Part shown: in pieces, positions 26,660-35,823 of the stretch | How positions within the stretch are numbered: the stretch's first letter is position 1 | How the letters are laid out: every line of letters starts with the position of its first letter | IMG/VR virus record: IMGVR_UViG_3300045961_000282 | Location: 64,001 to 128,000 of that record | Direction: 5' to 3' (one strand) | DNA from: a virus | Length of the DNA stretch: 64,000 nt | Program-made: the position numbers and the translations under genes | The notes under the pieces: model-generated | Told to the model about the DNA's origin: nothing | The model's input: only the letters and a program-made list of their open reading frames with translations | Database searches by the model: none

Positions 26660-29265
26660 CGCCGGACGGGCTCCCATGCGCCAAGGTGGCCGGTGATCAC
26701 GATGATGAACTGCTCCCCAATGGGCACGCCGGAGAAGTTGATCCGCACCGTGTTCTCGTCGACGCAAGTGACTCCGACGCCCGCCAGCGTGCCGTCCTCG
26801 ATGTCGAAGACCTGCGTGGTGACCCAACGGTTGCCGAAGTTGTGCGGAACCTCGAACTGCTCATTCACCTGACCGACGGTGTGGATCTCCTCGTAGGCGA
26901 CTGAGTTGCTCTTCAGCCACGCCTTGAAGTCATCCTCGTCCTTGTTCTCGTTGCCGGGCAGTTCCTGCCAGATCTCGACGACGCTGCGGCCGGGATCGCC
27001 CTTGATGGACTCAAGGTAGTCATCAACGGTTCCGTCTTCGTTGCCGGGCAGTTCCTTCCATACATCGAAGGCGCTCGGACCATCGGGGCCCGCCGGACCA
27101 GCCGGACCTGCGTCGCCCTGCGGACCCTTGATGGTTCCGACGTTCTGCCAGTCGGAGCCGTCCCAGACGTGCAGGTCCTCGCCGACGATCCACCCGTCGC
27201 CGGGCGTATTGTTCTCCGTCGGCAGTTCGCCGACGGTAGGCACGCTGCCCTTGATGACGACGCTGGTGCCATCGGCGCCCGCGGCCCCATCGGCACCCGC
27301 GGGACCCTCAGGGCCCATGGGGCCCTGAGGGCCAGTGATGGAATCAAGGAACTCGGCTTCGGTCAGACCCTCGTTGCCCTCGATCTGCAGCCAGACCTCA
27401 AAGGCGCTCTTGCCCTCGGGGCCGGGCTCGCCCTGCGGGCCAACCTCGCCCTGAATGCCCTGATCGCCGGGGTCACCCTTGTCGCCCTGTGGGCCGGGCG
27501 CTCCAGGGTCACCGGGGTCACCCTGCGGGCCCTGAATGCCCTGCTCGCCCTGTGGGCCAACCTCACCCTGCGGCCCCTGCGGACCCTGTGGCCCCTCGGG
27601 ACCAATCGGACCTTCGACACCCTGTGGTCCCTGAGGACCGATGTCACCCTGCAGTCCCTGCGGACCGGGGTCGCCCTGCGGACCGGGGTCGCCTTGATCG
27701 CCCTTGTCGCCCTGCGGGCCGGGCACGGTGGAGTCGGCTCCGGGGTCACCTTGCGGCCCCTGCTCGCCCTGTGGGCCAACCTCGCCTTGCGGCCCCTGCT
27801 CGCCCTGTGGGCCAACCTCGCCCTGCGGACCGACTTCACCCTGTGGGCCCTGCTCGCCGGGCTCACCCGGCTCGCCCTTCAGGCCATCAAGGAACTCTTC
27901 AAGAGTCCCGGTATTGCCCTCCTCTTGCCAGATCTCGTAGGCACTCTTGCCGTCGACACCGTCCTTGCCGTCGGCACCATCAGCGCCGTCGGCACCGGGC
28001 TCGCCCTTCAGCCCCTCAAGGAACTCCTCAAGGGTTCCGGTGTTGCCCTCCTCCTGCCAGATCTCGTAGGCGCTCTTTCCGGGGGCACCATCGGCTCCGT
28101 CAGCGCCAGCGGGACCCTCCGGTCCCTCGGGACCCTGCGGCCCACGGATCGGACCGACGTCGACCCACTTGCTGTTCTCGTCGTCCCAGACGTGCAGGTG
28201 ACCGGTATCCTCGGCGATGTAGCCGTCGCCGGGGTTGGTTCCCACAGCAGGCAGGGAGGCTTCGTCGGGAACAGTGCCCTTGATCGTGACACTGGTTCCT
28301 GCGTCGCCCTTGTCGCCCTGATCGCCCTTCTCGCCGGGGATGCCCTGCTCACCCTGCGGACCCGCAGGTCCCTGTTCTCCGGGCTCGCCCTTCAGGCCCT
28401 CAAGGAAGTCTTCAAGACTTCCCTCATTCCCCGCATCGAGCCACTGGTCGTAGGCGTCCTTGCCGTCAACGCCGTCAGCGCCGGGGTCGCCCTTGTCGCC
28501 CTTGAGCCCTTCGAGGAACTCGGTCTCGTCCTTGCCCTCGTTGCCGGGGATTTCCTGCCAGATCTCGAGGGCGCTCTTCCCGGGCTCCCCTTGCTCGCCC
28601 TGCGCCCCATCGGCACCAGCAGGACCTGCGGGCCCCTCCTGACCTTCGGGTCCCTCAACACCCTGTGGTCCCTCGGGACCAACGGGACCAACGGGACCAG
28701 CCTCGCCCTGCGGGCCAACCGGCCCTGCGGGGCCCATGGGCCCTTCGGGGCCAGCGGGACCCACAGGCCCCTCCACGCCCTGCGGGCCTTCTGCGCCATC
28801 GATGCCGGGCAGCCCCTGCGGACCCTCAGGGCCTTCGGGTCCCTCGGGGCCTGCGGGGCCCACCAAACCCTGCGGACCCTCGGGGCCGATGGGGCCGGGG
28901 TCGCCCTGCAGGCCCTGCTCACCCTGCGGGCCTTGGATGCCCTGCTGCCCCTCGGGACCCTCGATGCCCTGCTCACCCTGCGGGCCCTCGGGTCCTGCCG
29001 GTCCGGGCGGTCCGACGAACGGTCCGGCGTCGACCCACGCCTCGCCGCCCCACACCCACAGGTGGCCGTTGTCGTCGGACACCCACGCATCGCCGGGGGT
29101 CTCGCCTGCGTCGGCAGGCGGGCCCACCGGGATGTGCCCGAGGATGTTCAGCCCGAGGAGCGGCACCTTCGAGGTGTCGAACCAGAAGTCATCGGGATCC
29201 GCTGCCGTGGGGGGCGTGCTACCCACCCAGATGTCGGCATCGACGATCTCGAACGGGTCAGCCAT
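26656..29265 (-). CDS. long collagen-like fibre with seven helical interruptions
   Basis: 869 residues from ATG 29265 ([19 protein letters not shown]). About 600 residues are Gly-X-Y repeats, one of the longest collagen-like regions I would expect in a phage. They are interrupted by seven ~27-residue modules of the form '[23 protein letters not shown]', which probably form trimerising helices. The C-terminal domain ('[16 protein letters not shown]', '[11 protein letters not shown]') matches the neighbouring 452-residue fibre. Likely a long flexible head/neck fibre that binds surfaces. Confidence 0.85.
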   Translation of the reverse strand: MADPFEIVDADIWVGSTPPTAADPDDFWFDTSKVPLLGLNILGHIPVGPPADAGETPGDAWVSDDNGHLWVWGGEAWVDAGPFVGPPGPAGPEGPQGEQGIEGPEGQQGIQGPQGEQGLQGDPGPIGPEGPQGLVGPAGPEGPEGPEGPQGLPGIDGAEGPQGVEGPVGPAGPEGPMGPAGPVGPQGEAGPVGPVGPEGPQGVEGPEGQEGPAGPAGADGAQGEQGEPGKSALEIWQEIPGNEGKDETEFLEGLKGDKGDPGADGVDGKDAYDQWLDAGNEGSLEDFLEGLKGEPGEQGPAGPQGEQGIPGEKGDQGDKGDAGTSVTIKGTVPDEASLPAVGTNPGDGYIAEDTGHLHVWDDENSKWVDVGPIRGPQGPEGPEGPAGADGADGAPGKSAYEIWQEEGNTGTLEEFLEGLKGEPGADGADGADGKDGVDGKSAYEIWQEEGNTGTLEEFLDGLKGEPGEPGEQGPQGEVGPQGEVGPQGEQGPQGEVGPQGEQGPQGDPGADSTVPGPQGDKGDQGDPGPQGDPGPQGLQGDIGPQGPQGVEGPIGPEGPQGPQGPQGEVGPQGEQGIQGPQGDPGDPGAPGPQGDKGDPGDQGIQGEVGPQGEPGPEGKSAFEVWLQIEGNEGLTEAEFLDSITGPQGPMGPEGPAGADGAAGADGTSVVIKGSVPTVGELPTENNTPGDGWIVGEDLHVWDGSDWQNVGTIKGPQGDAGPAGPAGPDGPSAFDVWKELPGNEDGTVDDYLESIKGDPGRSVVEIWQELPGNENKDEDDFKAWLKSNSVAYEEIHTVGQVNEQFEVPHNFGNRWVTTQVFDIEDGTLAGVGVTCVDENTVRINFSGVPIGEQFIIVITGHLGAWEPVRR

Positions 29266-29788
29266 GTCGAACCTCCACTGCGCGGCGCAGGACCCCGTGG
29301 ACCCACGTTCCATTGATCTTGTAGGCGATCGTTCCCTGCACGCGCCAGTCATTGACGCTGTCGAACCGCAGGCCCTTCGTTTCGAAATCGATGGTCTGGT
29401 CGACCTCGACGACGGAGAAGCACTCCTTGGCCGCCTCGGACCACGTACCGGGGTCGGGGCAGCGCTGCTTGGCCTCGACGCAGTAGTCGCCCGGTGGCAG
29501 CGCGTCGTCGGGGGTGAACGACCACGTGCCGTCGGGATTGACCGTCGCGTAGACCGAGGACCCGCCGGGCTTGATGACCAGCCAGATCTGGCAGCCCGGC
29601 TTGCCCGTGCCAGTGATGGTCGGCGGGTTCTCCGGCAGGACCGGCGGGATCGGGTCGATGGTCGGCTTCTGCGAGGCGCCGCTGCCCGACCCGTGCGGGG
29701 CCTTGGGGTCCCACCAGATCCGCCAGTCGCGGGGCCACGGCGGGGCCGAGGACGTCACTGCCCGCCACTGGTTGCTCGGGATGCTCAC
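29258..29788 (-). CDS. Ig-like domain structural protein
   Basis: 176 residues from a GTG with GAAGGAGG upstream and a GTGA overlap ([16 protein letters not shown]). Residues ~45-125 follow the bacterial Ig-like pattern: '[17 protein letters not shown]', '[17 protein letters not shown]', '[10 protein letters not shown]'. A second small beta domain ends '[16 protein letters not shown]'. Ig-like domains decorate phage heads and tails and bind carbohydrates weakly. Its place next to the adaptor and the long collagen fibre suggests a capsid or neck decoration. Confidence 0.7.
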   Translation of the reverse strand: MSIPSNQWRAVTSSAPPWPRDWRIWWDPKAPHGSGSGASQKPTIDPIPPVLPENPPTITGTGKPGCQIWLVIKPGGSSVYATVNPDGTWSFTPDDALPPGDYCVEAKQRCPDPGTWSEAAKECFSVVEVDQTIDFETKGLRFDSVNDWRVQGTIAYKINGTWVHGVLRRAVEVRHG

Positions 29789-30558
29789 CTGCGCCTCCTT
29801 CTTGCAGGGGCTGCCACGGGCCACGTCTTGCGCCGCCCGACCGGCAGGTCGGGGGAGAAGACCCGGGCGGGCAACTGAGCCTTGTTCGGGTTGATTGCTT
29901 TCAGGAATACATCCACAGAGTAGAGACCAATGCGGCCGTCGGTCAGGAAATCCTGCGGATCGAAGATGCTGTAGTTGACACCCTGCCGCGACACGCTGGT
30001 GACCCGCTCGGGCAGGCGGCATTCGTCGGGGCACTCGATGGACTTCACGAACTCGTTGGCCAGATCCAGCACCGCGGTGACTCCGGCGGGCGGCGGCTTC
30101 GAACCATACGTGTAGGTCACCTCGAGGCCGCACGGGTCGAAGCACGGATCGCACACCCCATCACCCGCGGGCGCGAGGTAGGCGTGGTCGTAGACCGCCA
30201 GCGTCTTGAGGTCGACCTCGGCGCCCGAGGGCAGCCGTCGCACGGCCTTGATCTCGCGCACCGGGCGGCCCCGCAGGAACAGGAACTTCTGATCCTCGCG
30301 GCGGCCCCAGTTCGGGTCGCGGAACCGCGAGGCGAAGTAGGCGTACCCCGCCCGGTAGTCGCCCGCGTCGGGCACCCATCCCCCGCAACAGGGGATGCCG
30401 CCGTCGCAGATGTACTCCTCGGTGACCTCATGGACCCCGGACCACTTGCGCCCTGACAGCACCCACAGCAGGTAACTGGCCGTGGCCAGCGCCTCGGCGG
30501 CGTTCGGTGAGGTGGGCTTGTCGAGGTCGGTCACCTCGGCCCAGAGTCCGGCGGTCAC
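29785..30558 (-). CDS. head-to-tail adaptor protein
   Basis: 257 residues from a GTG in a GTGA overlap ([20 protein letters not shown]). '[20 protein letters not shown]', the Cys-rich middle, and especially '[23 protein letters not shown]' with '[13 protein letters not shown]' form the recognised actinophage head-tail adaptor pattern. It joins the portal to the tail. The dispersed motif lies in the codons for Thr-Tyr-Gly-Ser. Confidence 0.8.
   Translation of the reverse strand: MTAGLWAEVTDLDKPTSPNAAEALATASYLLWVLSGRKWSGVHEVTEEYICDGGIPCCGGWVPDAGDYRAGYAYFASRFRDPNWGRREDQKFLFLRGRPVREIKAVRRLPSGAEVDLKTLAVYDHAYLAPAGDGVCDPCFDPCGLEVTYTYGSKPPPAGVTAVLDLANEFVKSIECPDECRLPERVTSVSRQGVNYSIFDPQDFLTDGRIGLYSVDVFLKAINPNKAQLPARVFSPDLPVGRRKTWPVAAPARRRRR
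30101..30109 (-). promoter_or_regulatory. GTATGGTTC dispersed motif, exact copy 6
   Basis: Inside the head-to-tail adaptor gene, coding Tyr-Gly-Ser; full context CGAACCATACG. Confidence 0.7.
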
Positions 30559-31511
30559 GACGACAGCACCACCCAACCGCGGGACCCGTTGTGGTTGATG
30601 ATCGACTTCTCGCCAGTCAAGCGGATCAGGGTGTTGGACACGTACTCGATGTAGACCACGTTGTTCGACACGAAGGTGCCCGACCGCGTGTAGTCGATCA
30701 GGATCTCGACGTTCGGCCTCTTGTTGTAGAAGTTGTCCGGGATCGGAACGTCCATCTGTGCATAGACGTTGGCCAGCGGCCCCGAGGTCACCTGCAGGAA
30801 GGCGAGGGGGAACATGGCGTGCTCGGCACCCGGCCCCGGCTCACCCTGCGGTCCCTGCACCGTCCCGAAGTTGTACCACTCCGGAGCGCCGTTGACATCG
30901 ATCCATGCCCACAGGTTCCTGCAGGTATCGATGTAACCGTCGCCGACGTTGACGCCCGGGAACGGCGGCGGAAATTCGCAGTCGGGCCCGTTGGCGAAGG
31001 TGCCGATGATCAGGATGCCGCCGCCACGGGGACCCTCGGGACCCTGAATCCCCTGAATCCCCTGCGGGCCCTGCGGACCCTGCGGCCCCTCGGGGAGTTC
31101 GATCTTGGAGCCGGAGTTGATCCACTCGCCGAGCGTGCTGTTCCAGTACCAGATGTCTCCACTGACGCTGTCGAAGTAGAGATCATTCGGATTCGGCGGA
31201 CCTGTGGGGTGGATCGCGCTGGGCTCACCCTGACCGATCAACCACCGACCACCGTCGGCGCCATCCTTGCCCGGCGGCCCCTCGGGTCCGGCGGGACCCA
31301 TCGGCAGGCCCTGATGAACCTGTATGTACTCGATCGTCGTGTACCGCTCACCCTCGGCGCGACCCGCGACAGGATCCCCCTGCACGGGGAACCGCCCCTG
31401 CGGATGAATGATCTCCGTGGCAGGAACGTCGGGGTAGGGGATCCCGTCCCGGTTCAGGTCGACGTCCGGGATGGGAATCTCGACCGGAGATCCGATGTCG
31501 TAGTCGGCCAT
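30555..31511 (-). CDS. collagen-like structural fibre
   Basis: 318 residues from the ATG behind GGAGGAGAAC (MADYDIGSPVEIPIPDVDL). It contains two short Gly-X-Y stretches ('[17 protein letters not shown]' and '[16 protein letters not shown]') separated by a 'NDLYFDSVSGDIWYWN' module, the small 'FD...WVW' unit of other fibres here. The C-terminal ~100 residues are beta-rich ('NNVVYIEYVSNTLIRL'). Lies directly upstream of the adaptor gene, so a head/neck location is likely. Confidence 0.75.
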   Translation of the reverse strand: MADYDIGSPVEIPIPDVDLNRDGIPYPDVPATEIIHPQGRFPVQGDPVAGRAEGERYTTIEYIQVHQGLPMGPAGPEGPPGKDGADGGRWLIGQGEPSAIHPTGPPNPNDLYFDSVSGDIWYWNSTLGEWINSGSKIELPEGPQGPQGPQGIQGIQGPEGPRGGGILIIGTFANGPDCEFPPPFPGVNVGDGYIDTCRNLWAWIDVNGAPEWYNFGTVQGPQGEPGPGAEHAMFPLAFLQVTSGPLANVYAQMDVPIPDNFYNKRPNVEILIDYTRSGTFVSNNVVYIEYVSNTLIRLTGEKSIINHNGSRGWVVLSS

Positions 31512-32380
31512 CAGTTCTCCTCCACGGGGCCGTTCATCTGGATCCAGACCTGCCCATGGGACCAGTTCGTGCCGTACCAACCGCGGGTTCCGCGGCGGTT
31601 CGGGATCGCTTCGCTCACGATGTTGGTCAACGGAATCCAGTCGGTCCAGTTCCCGTCGCGCATGACCCGGCTGAACATCAGCCCGCGCTCCATGTCGACG
31701 ACCGTTTGGGCCACGGTCGAGTTGCCGATCTTCTCCACCAAGCCGATCGTGCGCCCCGGCGTTCCGGGCGGGGCGCTCTTGCCCGCCGCGGGAGTTCCTG
31801 CGCCGCCGATCTGCTGGTAGATGCCCTGCTCGGTGGCGTTGTCCCAGTCGTGCCCCGTGTCGATGGCCTCGTTGACCCCAGAGACATAGTCTCCAAAGAA
31901 CCTCTGAAGGGGAACCCTGTCATAAACGCGATTGAAGTATTCGACATTCACCGCATCTCGAAGATTCGGCGCATCAAAATCAGGCGTTCCGACCTGAATT
32001 GCCTTGTCGAAGTCGGCCCCTTCGTTGCCGTACAGGGTTCCGGTCAGCGGGTTGTCGGGACCGGCAACGAAAGGCAGGTAGTCCAGATCGTGGTCATGCT
32101 CGTTGACGGACCCTGTCGGACCCTTGAGGGACGTCCCTGTCGGCTCCCAGACCCCGTTCTCAACCACCCACACGTCGCCGGAGTCGGAGTCAAGGTAGTA
32201 ACTGCCGTTCGGGACGCCGGGGGGATTGACGGGATCGCCTGAACCGATCTTCCAACCGATTCCCTCGGATCCTCGTGGCCCCATCGGCCCGCGAGGAAGT
32301 TCGATCGCCACGTCCACAGCGTCGATCCAGTCCACGGGCGTCGTCGCTGCCCGAGGAGTGATGCTCGGCTCAAGCGCCAC
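31511..32380 (-). CDS. fibre-like structural protein with shaft and tip domains
   Basis: 289 residues from a GTG after GGAGGTGACCA (MALEPSITPRAATTPVDW). It has the 'SYYLDSDSGDVWVVENGVW' module and a short 'RGPMGPRGSEG' collagen-like remnant. A C-terminal domain ('NATEQGIYQQIGG', 'WTDWIPLTNI') has the spacing of the 'GIY...W..W' tip seen in many phage tail fibres. Probably a short fibre attached to the head module. Confidence 0.7.
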   Translation of the reverse strand: MALEPSITPRAATTPVDWIDAVDVAIELPRGPMGPRGSEGIGWKIGSGDPVNPPGVPNGSYYLDSDSGDVWVVENGVWEPTGTSLKGPTGSVNEHDHDLDYLPFVAGPDNPLTGTLYGNEGADFDKAIQVGTPDFDAPNLRDAVNVEYFNRVYDRVPLQRFFGDYVSGVNEAIDTGHDWDNATEQGIYQQIGGAGTPAAGKSAPPGTPGRTIGLVEKIGNSTVAQTVVDMERGLMFSRVMRDGNWTDWIPLTNIVSEAIPNRRGTRGWYGTNWSHGQVWIQMNGPVEEN

Positions 32381-32383
32381 TGG

Positions 32384-32863
32384 TCACCTCCTCCTTGTTG
32401 CTACCGGCGTGATCATCGCGGGATGCGTGACGTCGGCAGGGGCGTAGATGAAGCCACGCACCAGAGTGCGCACGTGGTCGTAGTTGAAACCATACGAAGC
32501 AATGGTTTCGGTGACTTGGAAATCCCACATACTCACTGGCGGCAGGTACTGCGCGGATGGTTCCGACAGGTAGAGCCTGATGATTCCCTGCTGCCGGTAT
32601 GTGATGATGTCTCCGGTCAAAGGATCCCGGATTTCATCGCCGTTCTGGTCGAGGATCGGATGATCATCAATGATCTGGAACCGTGAAATCTCTGGACCGT
32701 CAGGATTTGCGCGAATATGCGCTTCCATCTTTGTCCAGTCGCTCACGTCGACGGGTTGCCCCTGATGGCGCATGCGGAGTCGGATGGTCAGTGAGTCACC
32801 GCGGTAGTGGGTGATGTCCAGCCGCGCGGGCGTGAGGTTCGGGAGTTCAGCGCGCCTTGGCAT
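32384..32863 (-). CDS. BppU-like beta-sandwich protein
   Basis: 159 residues (MPRRAELPNLTPARLDITHY). 'ITHYRGDSLTIRLRMRHQGQPVDVSDW' followed by a beta-rich 'IIRLYLSEPSAQYLP...MWDFQVTET' fits the N-terminal Ig-like domain of baseplate upper proteins (BppU family). It is paralogous to the next gene upstream. These domains usually anchor fibres to a baseplate or capsid. It contains AAACCATAC, a variant of the dispersed motif. Confidence 0.65.
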   Translation of the reverse strand: MPRRAELPNLTPARLDITHYRGDSLTIRLRMRHQGQPVDVSDWTKMEAHIRANPDGPEISRFQIIDDHPILDQNGDEIRDPLTGDIITYRQQGIIRLYLSEPSAQYLPPVSMWDFQVTETIASYGFNYDHVRTLVRGFIYAPADVTHPAMITPVATRRR

Positions 32864-33332
32864 TTCCGTACTCCGTTGAATACTCGACAAGCCCGGTGGT
32901 GACGTCGTTGACCAGCGTGACGGTGCCGCGCAGGACCGTGCGCACCCAGCCCTGCGGAGTGATCGCCTCCAGATCCCAGATTCCACTGGTCGTGATGAGC
33001 CGCGACTGCTGGTTCGTCAGCCGCATGGCGACAACGCCGTTCTCGTTGTCCCGGGCGACCTCCTGCATCGCGGCCTGCAGGGGCGCGTCGGGCGACGCGC
33101 GGATCTCGGCCTTGAACCGCCAGTTGGTGATGTCCAGCACGGCGGGCGTGTTCCCATCGGGGCCCAGCGAGCCGACCACGAACCACCACTCGTAGGTGTC
33201 GCCGCGGTAGATCGAGATGTTGTAGGTCCCGGGAAACAGGAACTGCGGATCATAGGCACGCAGGGTGCGCGCAGGAAGCGGCGCAGGTGCAGTGCTGTAC
33301 CGGACAACGGCGCCATCGTCACGGACGGGCAT
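32847..33332 (-). CDS. BppU-like beta-sandwich protein, paralogue
   Basis: 161 residues from the ATG after GGAAGGGAG (MPVRDDGAVVRYSTAP). 'YNISIYRGDTYEWWFVVGSLGPDG' and 'SGIWDLEAITPQGWVRTVLRGTVTLVNDVT' mirror the following protein's 'HYRGDSLTI' and 'MWDFQVTET' positions. Two adjacent divergent copies suggest a heteromeric fibre anchor. Overlaps its neighbour by 17 bases. Confidence 0.65.
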   Translation of the reverse strand: MPVRDDGAVVRYSTAPAPLPARTLRAYDPQFLFPGTYNISIYRGDTYEWWFVVGSLGPDGNTPAVLDITNWRFKAEIRASPDAPLQAAMQEVARDNENGVVAMRLTNQQSRLITTSGIWDLEAITPQGWVRTVLRGTVTLVNDVTTGLVEYSTEYGNAKAR

Positions 33333-34041
33333 CCAGCACGCTCCCTTCCTGCACCAACAGGATCCCGGCGAGCAGGATGCGCGGCTCATGGAAGGTGTTC
33401 CACGCGCGCAACACGTAACTGAATCGTCCGGGTGTCAGAGTCGCTGCGTCAGAGGCCGTGAGGCTCAGGATGATTGTGTCGCGGTTGGGGGAAACTGTCA
33501 GCCAAGGTGCACCGATCCACCGCAGAACCTCATCGCCCGCGAAGTCGGAGAGTACGAACTCCGGGGCGAGGGTGGAGTCGAAGGAGATCTCGTCATCCGC
33601 GGGCAGCAGTCCGGGGAGAGATATGGTTCTCTCGAAGGAATGCCCCGCCGTGAGGATCGGTGTCCACGACCCGGCCAGCGCACTGCGCGGCGGGTTGATC
33701 GACACAGACAACTCGGCGAACGCAGGACCGTGGGCGATCCGCTGGTTGGCCACCCAGATGTCGTAGTGCCCGGAGGATGTGACGGCCGCCGTGACCTCGG
33801 CGGGCAGGTCGACGTTGAGCATCGTCGTGTCGAGGGGATCGACCGAACAATACGGCGCGAGGTCGAGGATCAGCCGCCCTGCCGCGGCGGCCCGAATCTC
33901 GGCGCGCACAGGCTGCCCCTCGACACCGAACCCCGCAGGGAACGAGATGTTGAGGGGCTGCCCTTGAACGATGCACAGCGGGGTCGGCTGCGAGTCATCA
34001 CAGCCGACCCCCTCTGCACATCCGCGCGTCCGCCATGCCAC
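33319..34041 (-). CDS. structural protein with two BppU-like beta domains
   Basis: 240 residues from a GTG after AAGAGGCG. The two halves, 'CIVQGQPLNISFPAGFGVEGQPV' and 'AGHSFERTISLPGLLPADDEI', each look like a beta-sandwich of the type found in the two following genes. It ends 'FSYVLRAWNTFHEPRILLAG'. This makes a three-gene run of related domains after the major tail and capsid genes. Contains GAACAATAC, a one-mismatch motif copy. Confidence 0.55.
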   Translation of the reverse strand: MAWRTRGCAEGVGCDDSQPTPLCIVQGQPLNISFPAGFGVEGQPVRAEIRAAAAGRLILDLAPYCSVDPLDTTMLNVDLPAEVTAAVTSSGHYDIWVANQRIAHGPAFAELSVSINPPRSALAGSWTPILTAGHSFERTISLPGLLPADDEISFDSTLAPEFVLSDFAGDEVLRWIGAPWLTVSPNRDTIILSLTASDAATLTPGRFSYVLRAWNTFHEPRILLAGILLVQEGSVLDARP

Positions 34042-34076
34042 GGAATCGCCTCTTCCTCAGGTGACGACTCCGGGGG

Positions 34077-34919
34077 TCAGCGGGTTGCGCCAGCGTCGAG
34101 AGCCGAGGTCGCCTGCCCGAGATCCGCCTCGTAGGAGAACGGGGTGACGGTCTCCGGGTGCGGCTTGATGTTGGCAGAGTCGGCCACGCCGGGATCGTTG
34201 GTGACGCCGCTGTTGTCCACCCAGCCGCGAGTGTTCGGCCCGGTCTCGCAGGGAATCTCGTTGTCGCGGGCGTACATGTACGGACGGTCGGTGGCATCCG
34301 GCCACGCCCAGTCGTCCACACCACCAGTGCCGAAGTTGATGTTGCCGACGCCGAAGCCCTCGAAGGCGTTGGCCAGCACACCGTTCTCGATCACACGGTC
34401 GCCCGACGGGCGCAACTGCACCTTCGGGAAGACCCAGCGGTAGTACGGCAGGTCGTTGTCGCGGGCGCCATCACGGATGGCCAGCGACCAGACCTCGATC
34501 GCCACACCGTCCTGATTGGGCGCGTCGCCGACCTTGCCCGAGGCGTAGCCGATCGTCGAGCCCTCAAGGTCCTTGCCCTGCAGCGGAGCGGGCAGGTCGC
34601 CATCGCTCTCCGGCAGATTGAGCAGGACGCCGCCGGTCAGCAGTTCGGTGACCTCTGGGTCTGGCTCACAGATCGCCAGTTCCATCGTGGCGCGCTTGAG
34701 CGTGTCGGGGGCCTTGTAGGTGATGCAGACCTCGCCCGCCGCGTTCTTCTCGGTCGTCTCGTCACCCTCTTCGTACTCGGGGGTGAACGAGACCCGCATG
34801 AAGGCCTTGGTGACGTAGACCGTCCCCTCGGCTGCCTTCATCGGGGTGCCGTCAGGCGCAAGGCGGGTCAGTCGAAGGCAGACCCCCTGCACGCTGGCCG
34901 CGTAGTTATTGACAGCCAT
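34077..34919 (-). CDS. putative major tail (tube) protein
   Basis: 280 residues with TAGGAGAC upstream of ATG (MAVNNYAASVQGVCLRLTRL). 'VTKAFMRVSFTPEYEEGDETTEKNAAGEVCITYKAPDT...' and 'MELAICEPDPEVTELLTGG' match the pattern of actinophage major tail proteins. If correct, the tube gene sits next to the capsid gene instead of its usual place before the chaperones, where no candidate is present. It could instead be a capsid decoration protein. Confidence 0.55.
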   Translation of the reverse strand: MAVNNYAASVQGVCLRLTRLAPDGTPMKAAEGTVYVTKAFMRVSFTPEYEEGDETTEKNAAGEVCITYKAPDTLKRATMELAICEPDPEVTELLTGGVLLNLPESDGDLPAPLQGKDLEGSTIGYASGKVGDAPNQDGVAIEVWSLAIRDGARDNDLPYYRWVFPKVQLRPSGDRVIENGVLANAFEGFGVGNINFGTGGVDDWAWPDATDRPYMYARDNEIPCETGPNTRGWVDNSGVTNDPGVADSANIKPHPETVTPFSYEADLGQATSALDAGATR

Positions 34920-34939
34920 TTGTGTGTCTCCTAATCGGT

Positions 34940-35782
34940 TCAGACTTGGTTGAGGTCGACCTTGACGGCGAAGGTGCAGCATCCGTCGAATGCGACCGCC
35001 GCAAGGCGCTCTGCCTTGAAGCGAATGTCGTTTTTTGCCACATCGACTGCTTGGCCGAGCGTCTCGGGATAGATCGCCGGATCCCCCAACCAGACCTGCA
35101 CCGGCCCGGTGGCGAACGCCCACGTCCCGTCCCACGCGCCACCACCGGACGGGTCACTGGTGCTGTACCCGCTGCCCGCGATGACCATGGACCCGACTTT
35201 GGTGAACAGGACCCCGTCTTCCTCCACGAGGCTCTTGATGGCCCCGGCTGTCCCTCGGGTGAGGTGCAGCACAGGGGCACCGCCGTAGCCGCAGTCGGCG
35301 TAGGCATCCTCAAGGAGTGCGATGGCCGCCTTCGGGGAAACCCCGGAGGAGTCGACGATCACGGTGCCGGGCCCGGTGAGCCAGCGGCCCACGGGGTCGG
35401 CCTGTGACGCCACGGCGCCCCACTTGAGTTCGAACTCCAGCGCCTTCTGCGTGGAGGCCTCAAGCAGGTCCTTGACCCGCCCCTCGGCCTTGTTGCGGAA
35501 GTCCGCCCCGAAGGTCGAGGTGCAGGTGTCGGTGACCGTGATGCCCATGGGCGGCGCGCTGACGATCCGGTCCTTGCCCGTCCCGTCGGAGACGTTGGTC
35601 TCGTTCGGGTCGCACAGGTCCCAGAGGTCAACCTTGGCCGCGCAGGACAGCGACTCGTAGGCGACTCCCCCCTCCCACCGATCGACATCGGGGGTCAGGG
35701 TGATCCTGTTGACCAGTCCGAAAGGGGCCGCGGCCAGCGCGGGAGCGTCGACGACTCCGCCGACAGTCTTGTTCGTGGCCAC
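34940..35782 (-). CDS. structural protein following the major capsid gene
   Basis: 280 residues, MATNKTVGGVVDAPALAAAP. It has no motif I can name with certainty. 'DRWEGGVAYESLSCAAKVDLWDLCD' opens a globular protein, and the end 'NDIRFKAERLAAVAFDGCCTFAVKVDL' resembles the closing strand of capsid-type proteins. Located 41 bases after the major capsid gene, so a capsid accessory or second capsid component is plausible. Confidence 0.55.
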   Translation of the reverse strand: MATNKTVGGVVDAPALAAAPFGLVNRITLTPDVDRWEGGVAYESLSCAAKVDLWDLCDPNETNVSDGTGKDRIVSAPPMGITVTDTCTSTFGADFRNKAEGRVKDLLEASTQKALEFELKWGAVASQADPVGRWLTGPGTVIVDSSGVSPKAAIALLEDAYADCGYGGAPVLHLTRGTAGAIKSLVEEDGVLFTKVGSMVIAGSGYSTSDPSGGGAWDGTWAFATGPVQVWLGDPAIYPETLGQAVDVAKNDIRFKAERLAAVAFDGCCTFAVKVDLNQV

Positions 35783-35823
35783 GGCCCCTCCTCGGTCTGC
35801 TCTTTCGCCTGTCAGTCAGTCGA

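Noticed and set aside
26656-29265. CRISPR-like regular repeats
   Set aside because: The regularity is the 9-base Gly-X-Y codon period of collagen-like protein. There are no palindromic repeats, no unique spacers and no cas genes.
27169-29316. Long plus-strand open frame opposite the collagen-like gene
   Set aside because: Gly-Pro-rich repeats read backwards give repetitive Ala/Leu/Arg text; a repeat artefact.
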